From a virus, in the IMG/VR virus record IMGVR_UViG_3300006802_000191, positions 1 to 41,272 of that record: a DNA stretch of 41,272 nt, one strand, 5' to 3'. Both the position numbers and the translations under genes were made by a program. Within the stretch, counting starts at the first letter, position 1. Each line of letters opens with the position of its first letter. This document shows, one piece after another, positions 25,224 through 34,415 of the stretch. Below the pieces are notes generated by a model. The model saw only the letters and a program-made list of their open reading frames with translations. It had not been told where the DNA came from and searched no databases.

Positions 25224-26920
25224 CGTTCTTCTTCAGAAGCTTCGTCATCCTCTTCTTCAGTAACAGCGTCTTTCATTTTATCGAGATCTAGACCTTCAAG
25301 AGCATCTACGAACTCAGATACCATGGACTTGAGCTTTTCGTCATCTACAGGCTCTTCCATTGGAGCATCTTCTTCGCTGTCTTGAACATCCTCCTCTTCG
25401 GCAGCCTCTTCTTCTTGCTGCTCTACCTCTTCCTCTTCAGCGGCTTCATTCATGGCTTTTCCAATAGCCTTTCTGCGCTTCTTGAGGTACTTGTCTGAGG
25501 AATCAACGTCTCCGTCGTTATCGACATCTTCGTCTTCTTCTCCGACAGGATCTAGGTCCTCGTCTTCTTTTTTGTCTTCTTTCTTTTTCTTATCCTCTTC
25601 CTTCTTTTTCTTATCCTCTTCCTTCTTTTTCTTCTTTTCCTCCTCAACGATTTCTTCGCTAAGGTTTTGAAGTGAGAAAGCTTCGGTTAGAAAATCTTCT
25701 TCTCCACCTACGCCGATACCAGCTTCGGAGAGACACTCTAGGATAAAGTCATTTACTTCAAGAACTTCGACACCCTTCTTGCCCTTAATGAAGTTTGAGA
25801 ACTCCTTAAAGGTTTCTGCAAGGACTGGTGAATCAGTTAGCTCTGAAAGAGATTCAAAGAGATCTGAGTGCTGATCTGCTAGCGAACCGAAAGAAGGAAC
25901 GAACTTTAGGCTGTTAATGTTGATGCCGTACTTTCTGTTGAGACCTTCTACAATTCTTGTCTTAACAGGCTTCTTAATTTCAAAGATAGTAGAGACGAAC
26001 TCCTTGATGTTCTTCTTTGAAATGTTCTCAGTGCCGTTGATCTCGTAGATTGAAGTTAGAGCGTCAGAGATGTTACCCTTGCTCGCCAAGGCAAGATAAG
26101 GGATCTCCTGAATAGCTTCCATGACCATCTTGTGAATGGTGTCCTCGTCTGAGAAAATGCATGAAGCTAGATCTGACATTGCAGTGTGAGAAGCCCAGAT
26201 ATCAGAGAAGTTCTTCTTTGATTCCATGATCTCTCTGCTGATTAACTCTTGACGGCAAACCATTTCGTAAAGATCAGTAGAGTCGTTTGAAGTGGCAGTG
26301 AATGACTTGCCTACGATACTCTCATAATCTTCCTTTGGAGCGTTTGTAGTCTTTTGGATAGCATTGCCAATTCTTACCGCTGTAACAACATCGGTGCTTT
26401 CGTGAAGATCTTGGAAAGATGAGTCCATAAACTCAACGATCTTTTCCTTTAGCTCATGTAGTTTGGCAAACTCGGTGGTATCTCTGACAACAGTATCCTC
26501 AGTAAATCTTGATAGCTTGTTGTTAAGTTCGTAACGAGTTTCGTTGATTCTGTTTCTCATGCGGAAAGCATCGAGAACTGAGTCGAAGCTCTTGTCTGCC
26601 TCGTCAAACTCGGTGTTTGAAAGGTTTTTAACAAACTCAGAAACACCCTCAGAAACAAGGGCATCAATTTTTGAGTCATCAAAGATGTCAGATGCTTCAC
26701 CAACGGCGACTACATCAATAATAACTTTACCGTTTTCGTTAAGAGAGTAGTCACAGCTTACCAACTTTTGGCTTTCGCTCAGGTAAGTTACGGAGTTATC
26801 TGATGAGTCAACATCAAAAATGACTAGATTCTCTCTTAAAACGCGACCAAGATAGTCCCCAGCCTCCGTTAGCTTGATAAAGGATCTATCACGATTCAAG
26901 AAAATATCTTTTGTATCCAT
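25220..26920 (-). CDS. Putative head scaffold / prohead core protein with acidic-lysine tail and EF-hand loop
   Basis: A 566-residue acidic protein encoded directly after the portal gene, where T4 keeps its prohead core and scaffold genes. Most of it is helical. Residues about 428-462 form a low-complexity run of E/D and K with repeats of the type EEDKKKK, encoded by a 21-base DNA repeat. At residues 465-476 is a perfect EF-hand loop, DVDNDGDVDSSD, followed by a basic helix. The C-terminal ~80 residues are very acidic. A tetrapeptide FLTE (410-413) matches the (L/I)-x-E sites cut by T4-type prohead proteases. No protease motif is visible. Composition and place support a scaffold or core role, which is inferred. 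Confidence 0.6.
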   Translation of the reverse strand: MDTKDIFLNRDRSFIKLTEAGDYLGRVLRENLVIFDVDSSDNSVTYLSESQKLVSCDYSLNENGKVIIDVVAVGEASDIFDDSKIDALVSEGVSEFVKNLSNTEFDEADKSFDSVLDAFRMRNRINETRYELNNKLSRFTEDTVVRDTTEFAKLHELKEKIVEFMDSSFQDLHESTDVVTAVRIGNAIQKTTNAPKEDYESIVGKSFTATSNDSTDLYEMVCRQELISREIMESKKNFSDIWASHTAMSDLASCIFSDEDTIHKMVMEAIQEIPYLALASKGNISDALTSIYEINGTENISKKNIKEFVSTIFEIKKPVKTRIVEGLNRKYGININSLKFVPSFGSLADQHSDLFESLSELTDSPVLAETFKEFSNFIKGKKGVEVLEVNDFILECLSEAGIGVGGEEDFLTEAFSLQNLSEEIVEEEKKKKKEEDKKKKEEDKKKKEDKKEDEDLDPVGEEDEDVDNDGDVDSSDKYLKKRRKAIGKAMNEAAEEEEVEQQEEEAAEEEDVQDSEEDAPMEEPVDDEKLKSMVSEFVDALEGLDLDKMKDAVTEEEDDEASEEER

Positions 26921-26928
26921 AGTAATTT

Positions 26929-28629
26929 TTACGCAGGTTGTTGTTGTTCAGGTTCTCCTCCTGGAGCTTGCTCTTCTGGAGCTTGACCTTGTAGCTCTTG
27001 ACCCTCGGGTGCTGCCCCAGGAGCCATTCCCCCTCCCATTCCTGCATCCATTGGAGGTTGGGATGCTTGCATGATTTCGGAATCTCGTTGGGCTTGATCT
27101 TTCATTCTGTTTCGCATATCGCCAACTTCTGCCTTTGTTAGTCCGAAATAGTTTTCGTATAGGAACTGGTCATCGAACATTTGTAGACCTTTCATTCCTT
27201 GTACAATTCTCAGCTTAAACTCATCCAACTCCAGCTTACGCTTTTCATGCATATCTGAAGGTGAGCAAAGAGATACCTTTACTTTTGAGATGCTAATTTC
27301 ATCGTAGCCTCTAAGTAGCAGGTGTCTGGTTATAATAGTATTGATACCCTTCTCTATGTCCTTCTGAAGTCTATGGACGGCTCTTGAGAACTTAACGTCT
27401 AGCTGAGAAAGGTTTGCCTTTCTTTCTGGAGACTTATCCTTTTCTACGATGTAGTCCTTTGGTATTTTAAGAGCGGCTAGAACCTTATCACGGAAGTAAC
27501 GAACATCGTCAACTTCACCTAGGTTCTCAGCACCACGAAGAGTATCGATTCTGGTTCCTTGTCCGCCCTTGATAGGGACAAAGAAGTCCTCATTTACTGC
27601 TAGAGGATTGTGACGCTCGTTGATTGTTCCTGTGTTTGCGTCATAGGTTTGTTGCTTCTTGAATCTTGCCTTTACCTTTTCTAAGAAGTTATCAACCTTT
27701 GTGGTAGGCAAGTTGCCAACATCAATGTAAAATACTCTTCTTTCTGGGGCTCTCTCTAAACGATAAATGAGCATGGCATCTTCCATATATCGGAGGTTTT
27801 CCCATGCTCTAATTGCGGGTGCTGCAATACTTTTGCCGTAAGGATAAAAGTTTACGTCTGAAGTTCTGCGTCTAAAGTGTACTATCTGGTCCTTGGCAAG
27901 TTCTACAACTCTTTCCTTTTGGAGAGAAGGAATTGACTCTGCTTGCTGACCTCCCTTTGTAGGAATCTCTTGAAGGAACTTTTGCAGGTATCCAAAGTTA
28001 TTTTCTACTCGATAAATGTAGTTTGGGTTTAGAACCTTTAGTCTCCTGATTCCTAGATCTTTGTTATTTAGATCTACGATATTCTCTATGAAGCAATCAC
28101 CGTACTTAACGACGTTTCTGACAATATCCCAAATTAGGGTATCAAGGTCAGTAACCTCGATTAGATTTTCTATGTCACGTTTTACTAGCTCTGATTCAGT
28201 TTTGATTTCAAACGACTCACCTTTGAGGGTTTCTTGGGTGGCATCGTCGGCATAAATATCAAAGGCAGTACTGATTTCAGGAAACATATCCATCTTCTCA
28301 AACTGCCTGTATCTTCTCTTTCTAGTTTGCTCTAGTTCTGGCAAACGGTATGAAGATCGAGACACAGAAAGACCGTAGCCGCCTACAGCGTCATTTACAG
28401 CGTTAAAAACGTCTCCACCCGCTACTGACTGGGTATCTCCTTCCGGGTCTTCAGGGAGCTTTGGAGGTCTGCCAGGACCTTTCTTCTTTTGCCCTATTTT
28501 TGGAAACTTCTTGAAGAATGCAGCAAAAGCACCTACAAAACCAGATCGATTGTTGTAGTTTTGATCGCCTGGGAACTCTGTATAGTTCTCTTCAAGCAGT
28601 TCGTCTTTGTCGTTTAGCTCAGAACCCAT
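26929..28629 (-). CDS. 20: Portal vertex protein gp20-like
   Basis: A 566-residue portal protein matching T4 gp20 (524 aa). It forms the dodecameric ring through which DNA enters and to which the neck binds. Characteristic stretches are FDIYADDATQETLKG, IWDIVRNVVKYGDCFIENI, FYPYGKSIAAPAIRAWENL, MEDAMLIYRLERAPERRVFYIDVGNLP and KVLAALKIPKDYI. The last ~55 residues are rich in Gly, Pro, Gln and Met, a common ending of this family. Its 5' end overlaps the terminase stop by 16 bases, and the scaffold-like gene follows after eight bases, so the three head genes form one transcription unit. Confidence 0.95.
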   Translation of the reverse strand: MGSELNDKDELLEENYTEFPGDQNYNNRSGFVGAFAAFFKKFPKIGQKKKGPGRPPKLPEDPEGDTQSVAGGDVFNAVNDAVGGYGLSVSRSSYRLPELEQTRKRRYRQFEKMDMFPEISTAFDIYADDATQETLKGESFEIKTESELVKRDIENLIEVTDLDTLIWDIVRNVVKYGDCFIENIVDLNNKDLGIRRLKVLNPNYIYRVENNFGYLQKFLQEIPTKGGQQAESIPSLQKERVVELAKDQIVHFRRRTSDVNFYPYGKSIAAPAIRAWENLRYMEDAMLIYRLERAPERRVFYIDVGNLPTTKVDNFLEKVKARFKKQQTYDANTGTINERHNPLAVNEDFFVPIKGGQGTRIDTLRGAENLGEVDDVRYFRDKVLAALKIPKDYIVEKDKSPERKANLSQLDVKFSRAVHRLQKDIEKGINTIITRHLLLRGYDEISISKVKVSLCSPSDMHEKRKLELDEFKLRIVQGMKGLQMFDDQFLYENYFGLTKAEVGDMRNRMKDQAQRDSEIMQASQPPMDAGMGGGMAPGAAPEGQELQGQAPEEQAPGGEPEQQQPA

Positions 28630-30086
28630 TTACGATATTCCTTCATTCGGTCGGTTTTGTCCTGGTACTCCGACCTAAATATCTTTTCAGCCAGACTTTC
28701 CTGCTCGGCTTCTTTCTTATCTAGAGTGACCGGAGAGTTTTCTAAAATATCTTTTATAGCATAACATCCGAGTGCCAAGCTCATCACCAAGTCATCATTA
28801 TAGCCTTTTTCAGCTTCAATCTTATTTTCTTTTACGACAAAGGTTCCTAATTCGTCTACTAATCTGTTTGAGTTTACTTTGATTAGGGATCTGCGTAGAG
28901 AATCCTCCATGTGAGCAAGGGCTTTTTCCTTTTCAATTTTAGTAGTTTGGATTCCGAACTGCCCTTTGTCATCCATATAGATGTTTTCGTAGGCAAGTTC
29001 GTGGAATAGCTCCTCAAACAAGACAATGCCTAAAGCATTCCTCTCGATGATAACGTAGGCTAGGTTATATCTATTTCCTTCTTCGTATATTACCTTTGCT
29101 AACTTCTTTACTGAAATAGTGTTAGAGCAAAACTCGGCTACCTGCTCACCAGAATACAAATCGATGATATGAAAAGCCGTGTTATCTCTTCCTCTACCGT
29201 ATGCCGGATCTACGGACAATGCGTACTGGTGATAGGGCTCTGGATCTTTCCACACTCTGTAAGCTCTGGTGAACTTCTCTGAGAATTCTTCGGAGATGTT
29301 GTGGGATAGTTTTCTTAGGGTGTTTCCGTCTACGAAAGTGTCACCTGTTCCCAAGAACTCACACTCATACTCTTGCAGCCATGACCTCTCAGGCATAGAG
29401 CTTTTCATAGACTTAGCCCACTCTTCAGTATAGTCAGGATGCTCTTGCCATCGAATATCAATTGCATTGAACTCGTTTTTACCTTGTATGGCATTCTGGT
29501 AAAGCTGATAGTACAGGTTAGCTGTGCCGTTTACGGTAGAGATGAGGAAGGCTTTACCGCCCGTTGATACCGTTGGGAACACTGCTTGCCAAAACTCCTC
29601 AAAGTCTTTTACGAATGCCGCCTCGTCTACAACGATGATAGAGGCTGATTCTGATCTACCAGCACCCGCTGGTTGAGATTTGATCTTAGAGCCTGTCGAT
29701 AGTTCTAGTGTGCTTTTGTTCCTTTCTGTAACCTTTGGTTTTAGCCACACGGGTAGTTCATCATACATCTTCACGACACGATTCAAGAATGCTTTGGCTT
29801 CTCTATCACCGATTGATACACAAAGGATGTTTCGGTGTCTTTCAAAGATAATCATGTGCAAACTGTACGCTGCCATGATCGTTGTAACCCCAGCCTGACG
29901 AAACTTTCTTACGATGTTGAATCTGTGGTTGTGAACCTCGTTTACAATTCTCTGCTGAAATCTAAAAAGTTTAAAAGGTATTCTGCCTTTAACAGGGTGA
30001 TCTATTTTTACATACCTAGTAATGAAATAGATTGGATCTTCTCTGCACTTTTTTAGCTCTTCAAGAATCTTATCTTTACTTGTCAT
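28614..30086 (-). CDS. 17: Terminase large subunit gp17-like
   Basis: A 490-residue packaging motor. The N-terminal ATPase has a deviant Walker A, RKFRQAGVTT at about residues 58-68, where the lysine sits at the start of the loop rather than before the last Thr pair; this variant is known in several large terminases. Walker B and the catalytic Glu are IIVVDEAA. The C-terminal RNase-H-like nuclease has SVDPAYGRGRDNTA (first Asp), VIIERNALG (Glu) and YNDDLVMSLALG (Asp). T4 gp17 is 610 aa, so this form lacks some N-terminal sequence. No intein is present. Its ATG is only three bases from the divergent ATG of the glycosyltransferase gene. Confidence 0.95.
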   Translation of the reverse strand: MTSKDKILEELKKCREDPIYFITRYVKIDHPVKGRIPFKLFRFQQRIVNEVHNHRFNIVRKFRQAGVTTIMAAYSLHMIIFERHRNILCVSIGDREAKAFLNRVVKMYDELPVWLKPKVTERNKSTLELSTGSKIKSQPAGAGRSESASIIVVDEAAFVKDFEEFWQAVFPTVSTGGKAFLISTVNGTANLYYQLYQNAIQGKNEFNAIDIRWQEHPDYTEEWAKSMKSSMPERSWLQEYECEFLGTGDTFVDGNTLRKLSHNISEEFSEKFTRAYRVWKDPEPYHQYALSVDPAYGRGRDNTAFHIIDLYSGEQVAEFCSNTISVKKLAKVIYEEGNRYNLAYVIIERNALGIVLFEELFHELAYENIYMDDKGQFGIQTTKIEKEKALAHMEDSLRRSLIKVNSNRLVDELGTFVVKENKIEAEKGYNDDLVMSLALGCYAIKDILENSPVTLDKKEAEQESLAEKIFRSEYQDKTDRMKEYRKWVLS

Positions 30087-30089
30087 CTC

Positions 30090-30779
30090 ATGCGTATATA
30101 TGCTTCAATTCCCTCAAAGACCTCCGAAAACACCGAAATAATAAGACAACTTAGCGATCTAAAGGTTTCAGTTGACCAAGTTGTAGGAGAAAAGGACATC
30201 TTCTCTGCACACAAAAGAGGGTTGAAAAACTGTGTAGAATCAGGGGCTAAGGATGACGATGTTCTCATACTTTGCCACGATGACGTGGAGATTATATCGG
30301 GCAAAAAGTACTTCATGAAGTGTATGAAGAAGGCATACGAATCTGAGGAGCTACACGGAGTTGCAGGGACAAAGAGGCTGAGAGAAGACGCTATATGGTG
30401 GAACTCTATGAAGTTTCCACAAGAAACAGCCGGATGTGTTTTTCATGGTAAAGATTGGGAAGATTGCTTCTGTACTTTTTATGGTAAACCCTCTTATGTG
30501 GCTGCAATAGATGGTCTATTCATGTACGCAAAGGTGAGCGTTTGGAAGAGAATCTTTGAATCCATTACAGAGGGAGAAATAAACGGATGGAACTTCTACG
30601 ATCTCCGCTACTGTATGTCTGCAATAAAAAACGGCATTCCTGTTTATGTATCCGCTTTGCGGTTACTTCACTACTCTATGGGAGAAGTAGGAAATAGGGA
30701 AGATTGGCATATAGAAAGAAATAAATTCTTAAAAGATTATAGCCATATGCTTCCTTTAGCCGTTAGAACCAAGCATTAG
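30090..30779 (+). CDS. Putative glycosyltransferase (GT-A, family 2-like)
   Basis: A 229-residue soluble protein with the features of a GT-A enzyme: a start MRIYASIPSKTSENTE, then the acidic metal-binding motif in VLILCHDDVEI, the acceptor-side phrase AAIDGLFMYAKVSVW, then GWNFYDLRYC with a conserved Asp and HYSMGE near the end. These proteins transfer a sugar to phage DNA, a virion protein or host surface. There is no membrane segment. It lies alone on the plus strand between the terminase and the neck-lyase genes, starts three bases from the terminase ATG and overlaps the end of the convergent neck gene by 24 bases. The donor and acceptor are unknown. Confidence 0.7.
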   Translation: MRIYASIPSKTSENTEIIRQLSDLKVSVDQVVGEKDIFSAHKRGLKNCVESGAKDDDVLILCHDDVEIISGKKYFMKCMKKAYESEELHGVAGTKRLREDAIWWNSMKFPQETAGCVFHGKDWEDCFCTFYGKPSYVAAIDGLFMYAKVSVWKRIFESITEGEINGWNFYDLRYCMSAIKNGIPVYVSALRLLHYSMGEVGNREDWHIERNKFLKDYSHMLPLAVRTKH

Positions 30780-33764
30780 ACCACCGTTCGGACCTCTGAA
30801 GAGACCCCCATTAGGACCTTGTAAGGCTCCCTCCTCAACAGCAGGTAAATCAACAGTGTCAGGACCAAGCATTAGACCACCGTTCGGACCTCTGAAGAGA
30901 CCCCCATTAGGACCTTGTAAGGCTCCCTCCTCAACAGCAGGTAACTCAGGTAAATCAACAGTGTAATATACGTCAGGGCTTGAGAAAACTATTTCTCTAA
31001 TTTCCGGGTCGTTCTTAGAAGCTATCTTAACAGCATAAGACGTTCCATCAGAAGTAGTTACTGTAAACTGTACATAACTATCCGTTTGTGTCATATCTGA
31101 TACCGTGCTGGTTTTGTCATACGGTACAGCGATATAAACCATTTGGTTCATACCCGTTAAGAAATCAAACTGATAGTTAGCGTACCAGCTATAGGAGCCC
31201 AGCGAGTCCCATCCCCCAGCCTTGTCAATGCTCTTTGGGGCTGTTCCCGGAACTTTTGTTATATCTGAAACGCTTCTTCCGATTTGTAAGGCACTCGCTG
31301 TTGTTGGTCCTGCATAAAACAACGTGTGGTCATATCCATCATCATGGTGGAATATCGCACTAAATCCTCCCCCAGCAGAAATTTCGTAACTATCTGATGG
31401 AGTGCTATTAAGTCTGAAATAGGATCTTGGTGCTAATTGTTTTGTACCCAAGTCTATATGGTCAACGATGCATAAAACATCATTCGGAAGTTTTAAGTTA
31501 GTTCTATAAACTGACTGTAGATCGTTTCGATATCTGCCCCCAGCCTCCAAAGGAATTGAAGACGCATACCATCGAGTATGTTCTCCTGCAACGAATACGT
31601 TGCCACTTGAATCTTTTGTCATGGGAATCAAATTCCCTTTTACATTACCTTCTATTAGTTCGTTTCTGTCAACACCTACTTCTTCTTCAGACAGAAAGTT
31701 ATTCCAACACCCAGCCTGTTGCTGCTCTTCGATACCTTCAAACGCAGACAAGGCTGATAAATCCCAAACACCAGATATCTGTGCATCGGTGTATTTAAAT
31801 TTCAAAGGAGCAGGAGGAAGGAATGTTATTGCATTGTTGGCGGAGGTTCTCTTAGGTCTTTCATATAGTCCTCCGTCAATAAATCTAATTCCGCTAGGCA
31901 GGTATACAAAATTTCCTTGGTCCGCCTTTTCGTGAGAAATGACAGGTCTATCCAAAAGATAGTTTCCGCTTTTCCACAAGCTCCAAGCATATTGCCCTGC
32001 TGGATCACTGGATTTGAATGCTGTCTGCGTAGCTCCCGAAGTCCAATTTTCCTTATAAACTCCCACTCCCATGTCCGTGAAGTTTTCTATATCGGGGAGT
32101 GAAATGCTAGATGTAGGTATATCTGGATCTTTCCATAAAAAGTCTAAGCACAATATACCAGTGTTGGGGTTTCCTTGTTGGCTAACGTTAGGGTTTGCCC
32201 ACAAAGAATCTCGGATGGTTCCTATAGCCCCGTCTCCAGTTAGCTGCTGTAAGTAAGACAGTATATGTTGTGGTCCTCTTCCGACTACTCCGTCCTGATC
32301 ACTAAACCCGACTATGTTGTAAAAATTGGGAGTATACAAATACATATACATCTTGTATATGTTTTGTAGCCAGTAACCAGAGGTAAAATCTTCATACCCG
32401 TTTTGTTGCAAAGCCTTAACACTTTGCAATAAAGCGTGAAGAGAATAAGACATATAGAAAAGGTTTTCTGGATCTGATCCAGACCCCTTTCCATTTCTAA
32501 GTTCAAAACACCTAGAAGTATTCGCTCTAGCCATTTCTACAAACTCTAATGCACTAGCACTATTGTTTATTTTGTGTAGAACTAAACCAGCACAAAGAAC
32601 GGAATTCCAAAATACTTGGTTAATATTACTTGTTATGCCCTTGATCCATTCTCTAGATCCGGGAAGGTCTTCTGTACCACTTACTATAGTATCGTTAAAT
32701 ACAGAAAGCTGTCTTTCCATTGCGGAAACCATATTGCTTCGCAAAGGCTCTGATATTTGATCATAGAACAAATCTAAGTAGACAGCAAATCCTGTGAGGA
32801 TATGAGAAGCAGCTAAACCCTGATTATGGAATGTGTACACTCCTTGCCCAGCCAAGCTTGGGTCTTGTATCTCTGTTGGACCCCACGCTGAGTAATCAAC
32901 CAATCGAGAAACTACAGTATTGCAATAACCGCTGAATGCTGCCGCACTCGTTTCATTGTCGGTAAACTTCGCTGCAAAAGCTGCGTTGAAAAGTCTGTCC
33001 CCGTAGTTTCTCCATGTTCCTCCAGCCGTTGGAGCATCTTCCTCATTAGCCTCAGGATACCTGTTGTTAACAAAATCTGCTTCTGCTCCAGCAGCACTTC
33101 TACCAAACTCTGTAGAAAGACTTCCTGCTGCTAAAGCTCTTAATGTATCCACATCTGTGCTATCAAAGAACAGAGTGGGAAGCTGAACTGTACTAACTGG
33201 CTTTGGAACTTCTGGACCACCTCCTATAGATCCCTCGATTTCCCTGAGTAAGGATTGAGATTCTCTTAGGAGTTTGGCTGACGCTACAATATGATAAACT
33301 CCGTAGTTATCAAATCTGTCTTCTTGTACTTCGTAAACTTCGTATAAGAAGTTTTGAAATACGGGGTGGATAATGTCCCCAGGTTGAAGAGGTCTGCCAA
33401 GTACGGTTTCGATGTAATCTTTGTTGAATGTAAAGAACTGATCGTTTTCTAACTGAATACCAAACTCAGTTAGGTTCTCTTGGATCATTGTTGGGTCGTA
33501 GTGACCTATGACATACTTCTTTGAGTAAATCTTTTTCTTACGATCTTCACCGTATAGATCGTTGCTTGCCGTCTCTTCTCTTTCGTACTTATAGACGGTC
33601 ATTTTAGAACCGCCTAGAGCAATGATCTCTTGATCAATAGCGTTAAATAGACCTATGTCAGGATTGTTCTCATCGAACATCCTGAGAGGACTGTCACCCA
33701 TATCGTTACCGTCATCGGTTTGTCTAAAGGGGTTCCAGTTCTTTCTGCGGTCTATCTCGCTCAT
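30756..33764 (-). CDS. Neck protein gp14-like fused to a polysaccharide-lyase-like domain (heparinase/alginate-lyase type)
   Basis: A 1002-residue protein. Residues 1 to about 175 match the T4 neck protein gp14: NAIDQEIIALGG, LYGEDRKKKIYSKKYVIGHYDP, LTEFGIQLENDQFFTFN, LGRPLQPGDIIHP, then YGVYHIVASAKLLRE. A Gly/Pro linker follows. Residues about 220-560 are an alpha-helical toroid-like part with WIKG and SYSLHALLQSVKAL. Residues about 590-870 are beta-rich and contain ISHEKADQGNFVYLPSG and RFIDGGLYERPKRTSANNAITF, close to the heparinase II/III-type motif with H611 and a D-x-G-x-Y region. Together this is the fold of PL8/PL21-like lyases, which cleave uronic-acid polysaccharides by beta-elimination. 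The tail ends with two copies of a Gly-rich 32-residue repeat. T4 gp14 is about 256 residues, so the fusion is unusual. Catalytic activity is inferred only. Confidence 0.8.
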   Translation of the reverse strand: MSEIDRRKNWNPFRQTDDGNDMGDSPLRMFDENNPDIGLFNAIDQEIIALGGSKMTVYKYEREETASNDLYGEDRKKKIYSKKYVIGHYDPTMIQENLTEFGIQLENDQFFTFNKDYIETVLGRPLQPGDIIHPVFQNFLYEVYEVQEDRFDNYGVYHIVASAKLLRESQSLLREIEGSIGGGPEVPKPVSTVQLPTLFFDSTDVDTLRALAAGSLSTEFGRSAAGAEADFVNNRYPEANEEDAPTAGGTWRNYGDRLFNAAFAAKFTDNETSAAAFSGYCNTVVSRLVDYSAWGPTEIQDPSLAGQGVYTFHNQGLAASHILTGFAVYLDLFYDQISEPLRSNMVSAMERQLSVFNDTIVSGTEDLPGSREWIKGITSNINQVFWNSVLCAGLVLHKINNSASALEFVEMARANTSRCFELRNGKGSGSDPENLFYMSYSLHALLQSVKALQQNGYEDFTSGYWLQNIYKMYMYLYTPNFYNIVGFSDQDGVVGRGPQHILSYLQQLTGDGAIGTIRDSLWANPNVSQQGNPNTGILCLDFLWKDPDIPTSSISLPDIENFTDMGVGVYKENWTSGATQTAFKSSDPAGQYAWSLWKSGNYLLDRPVISHEKADQGNFVYLPSGIRFIDGGLYERPKRTSANNAITFLPPAPLKFKYTDAQISGVWDLSALSAFEGIEEQQQAGCWNNFLSEEEVGVDRNELIEGNVKGNLIPMTKDSSGNVFVAGEHTRWYASSIPLEAGGRYRNDLQSVYRTNLKLPNDVLCIVDHIDLGTKQLAPRSYFRLNSTPSDSYEISAGGGFSAIFHHDDGYDHTLFYAGPTTASALQIGRSVSDITKVPGTAPKSIDKAGGWDSLGSYSWYANYQFDFLTGMNQMVYIAVPYDKTSTVSDMTQTDSYVQFTVTTSDGTSYAVKIASKNDPEIREIVFSSPDVYYTVDLPELPAVEEGALQGPNGGLFRGPNGGLMLGPDTVDLPAVEEGALQGPNGGLFRGPNGGLMLGSNG
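30768..30944. repeat. Tandem direct repeat, 96-bp period, 81 bp identical
   Basis: Copy 1 starts at 30768 and copy 2 at 30864. The first 81 bases are identical, and copy 2 carries a nine-base insertion after that. The repeat encodes the C-terminal AVEEGALQGPNGGLF... segment of the neck-lyase protein on the minus strand. On the plus strand its first bases also encode the last three residues and stop of the glycosyltransferase. Confidence 0.95.
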
Positions 33765-33767
33765 TTA

Positions 33768-34415
33768 TTAATAAGTTCCCATCTGATCAGCATACTCTTC
33801 TGCGGTTTGAGGTTTTCGTTGCTGTTCTTTTGGCTTTGTCTTTGGCTTTAGCTTATTGTTTGGCTTTGGCTTTAGTTCATTTTCCTTATTAAACTCTTCT
33901 GCGGTTTGAGCCCCTTGTGGCGGTTTTTTTGGCTCTGGCTTATTGGTTTGTGGTTTATTGGTTTGTGACCCGGACTGGGTTTGTGCTTTTCCAAGTTTAT
34001 CCGCGACACTTTGTGCGATGGCTTCGACTTCTTCCCCTCTTCTTTTGTTATCTCTTCTACGTCCACGATCTAATTTATTTCCTAGTTTTCTGATATCTCT
34101 TCCGATTCCTCTTGAGATTCCTCTTACGGTTCCTCCTCTACGTCTAAAACCTACTTTAGTTCCTAGTTTTCTGACATCTCCCGAAGCTCCAGCCTCGACA
34201 CCCTTTCTAACAGCCTTTGCTGCAATAGCCGGTGCTGCTGTCAAAGCGTTAGCTCCTAGTTTAAGAGCCCCGACTCCAGCTTTCAGCCCTCCTTTCACCC
34301 CTTTGTATCCTAGTTTAAGAGCCCCAACAGCTAGAGGAAGCAACTCGTCAAGCTGCTCCTCTCCTTCTTCTTTGGAGGGAGTGTTTAAAAGTATTCTTAT
34401 ATCTTTGTTACTCAT
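33768..34415 (-). CDS. Low-complexity basic protein (215 aa), possible internal virion protein
   Basis: A 215-residue strongly basic protein. Residues 22-75 are amphipathic and Gly/Ala/Leu/Val-rich with internal similarity, LAVGALKLGYKGVKGGLKAGVGALKLG, a pattern also found in membrane-active peptides. Residues about 85-130 are Arg-rich, and the C-terminal half is Lys/Pro/Gln/Asn-rich with repeats of the type KPxTNKPxP. I do not recognise a family. LDE at residues 22-24 fits the loose (L/I)-x-E site of T4-type prohead proteases. It is followed by the gp14-lyase gene after three bases, and its start overlaps the holin-like gene stop (TAATG). A DNA-binding or ejected internal protein is one possibility. 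Confidence 0.6.
   Translation of the reverse strand: MSNKDIRILLNTPSKEEGEEQLDELLPLAVGALKLGYKGVKGGLKAGVGALKLGANALTAAPAIAAKAVRKGVEAGASGDVRKLGTKVGFRRRGGTVRGISRGIGRDIRKLGNKLDRGRRRDNKRRGEEVEAIAQSVADKLGKAQTQSGSQTNKPQTNKPEPKKPPQGAQTAEEFNKENELKPKPNNKLKPKTKPKEQQRKPQTAEEYADQMGTY

Noticed and set aside
25585-25645. CRISPR-like repeats in the scaffold-like gene
   Set aside because: A 21-base tandem repeat without spacers that encodes EEDKKKK in frame; a low-complexity coding repeat.
28614-30086. Intein or intron in the terminase gene
   Set aside because: All ATPase and nuclease motifs are continuous with no inserted block.
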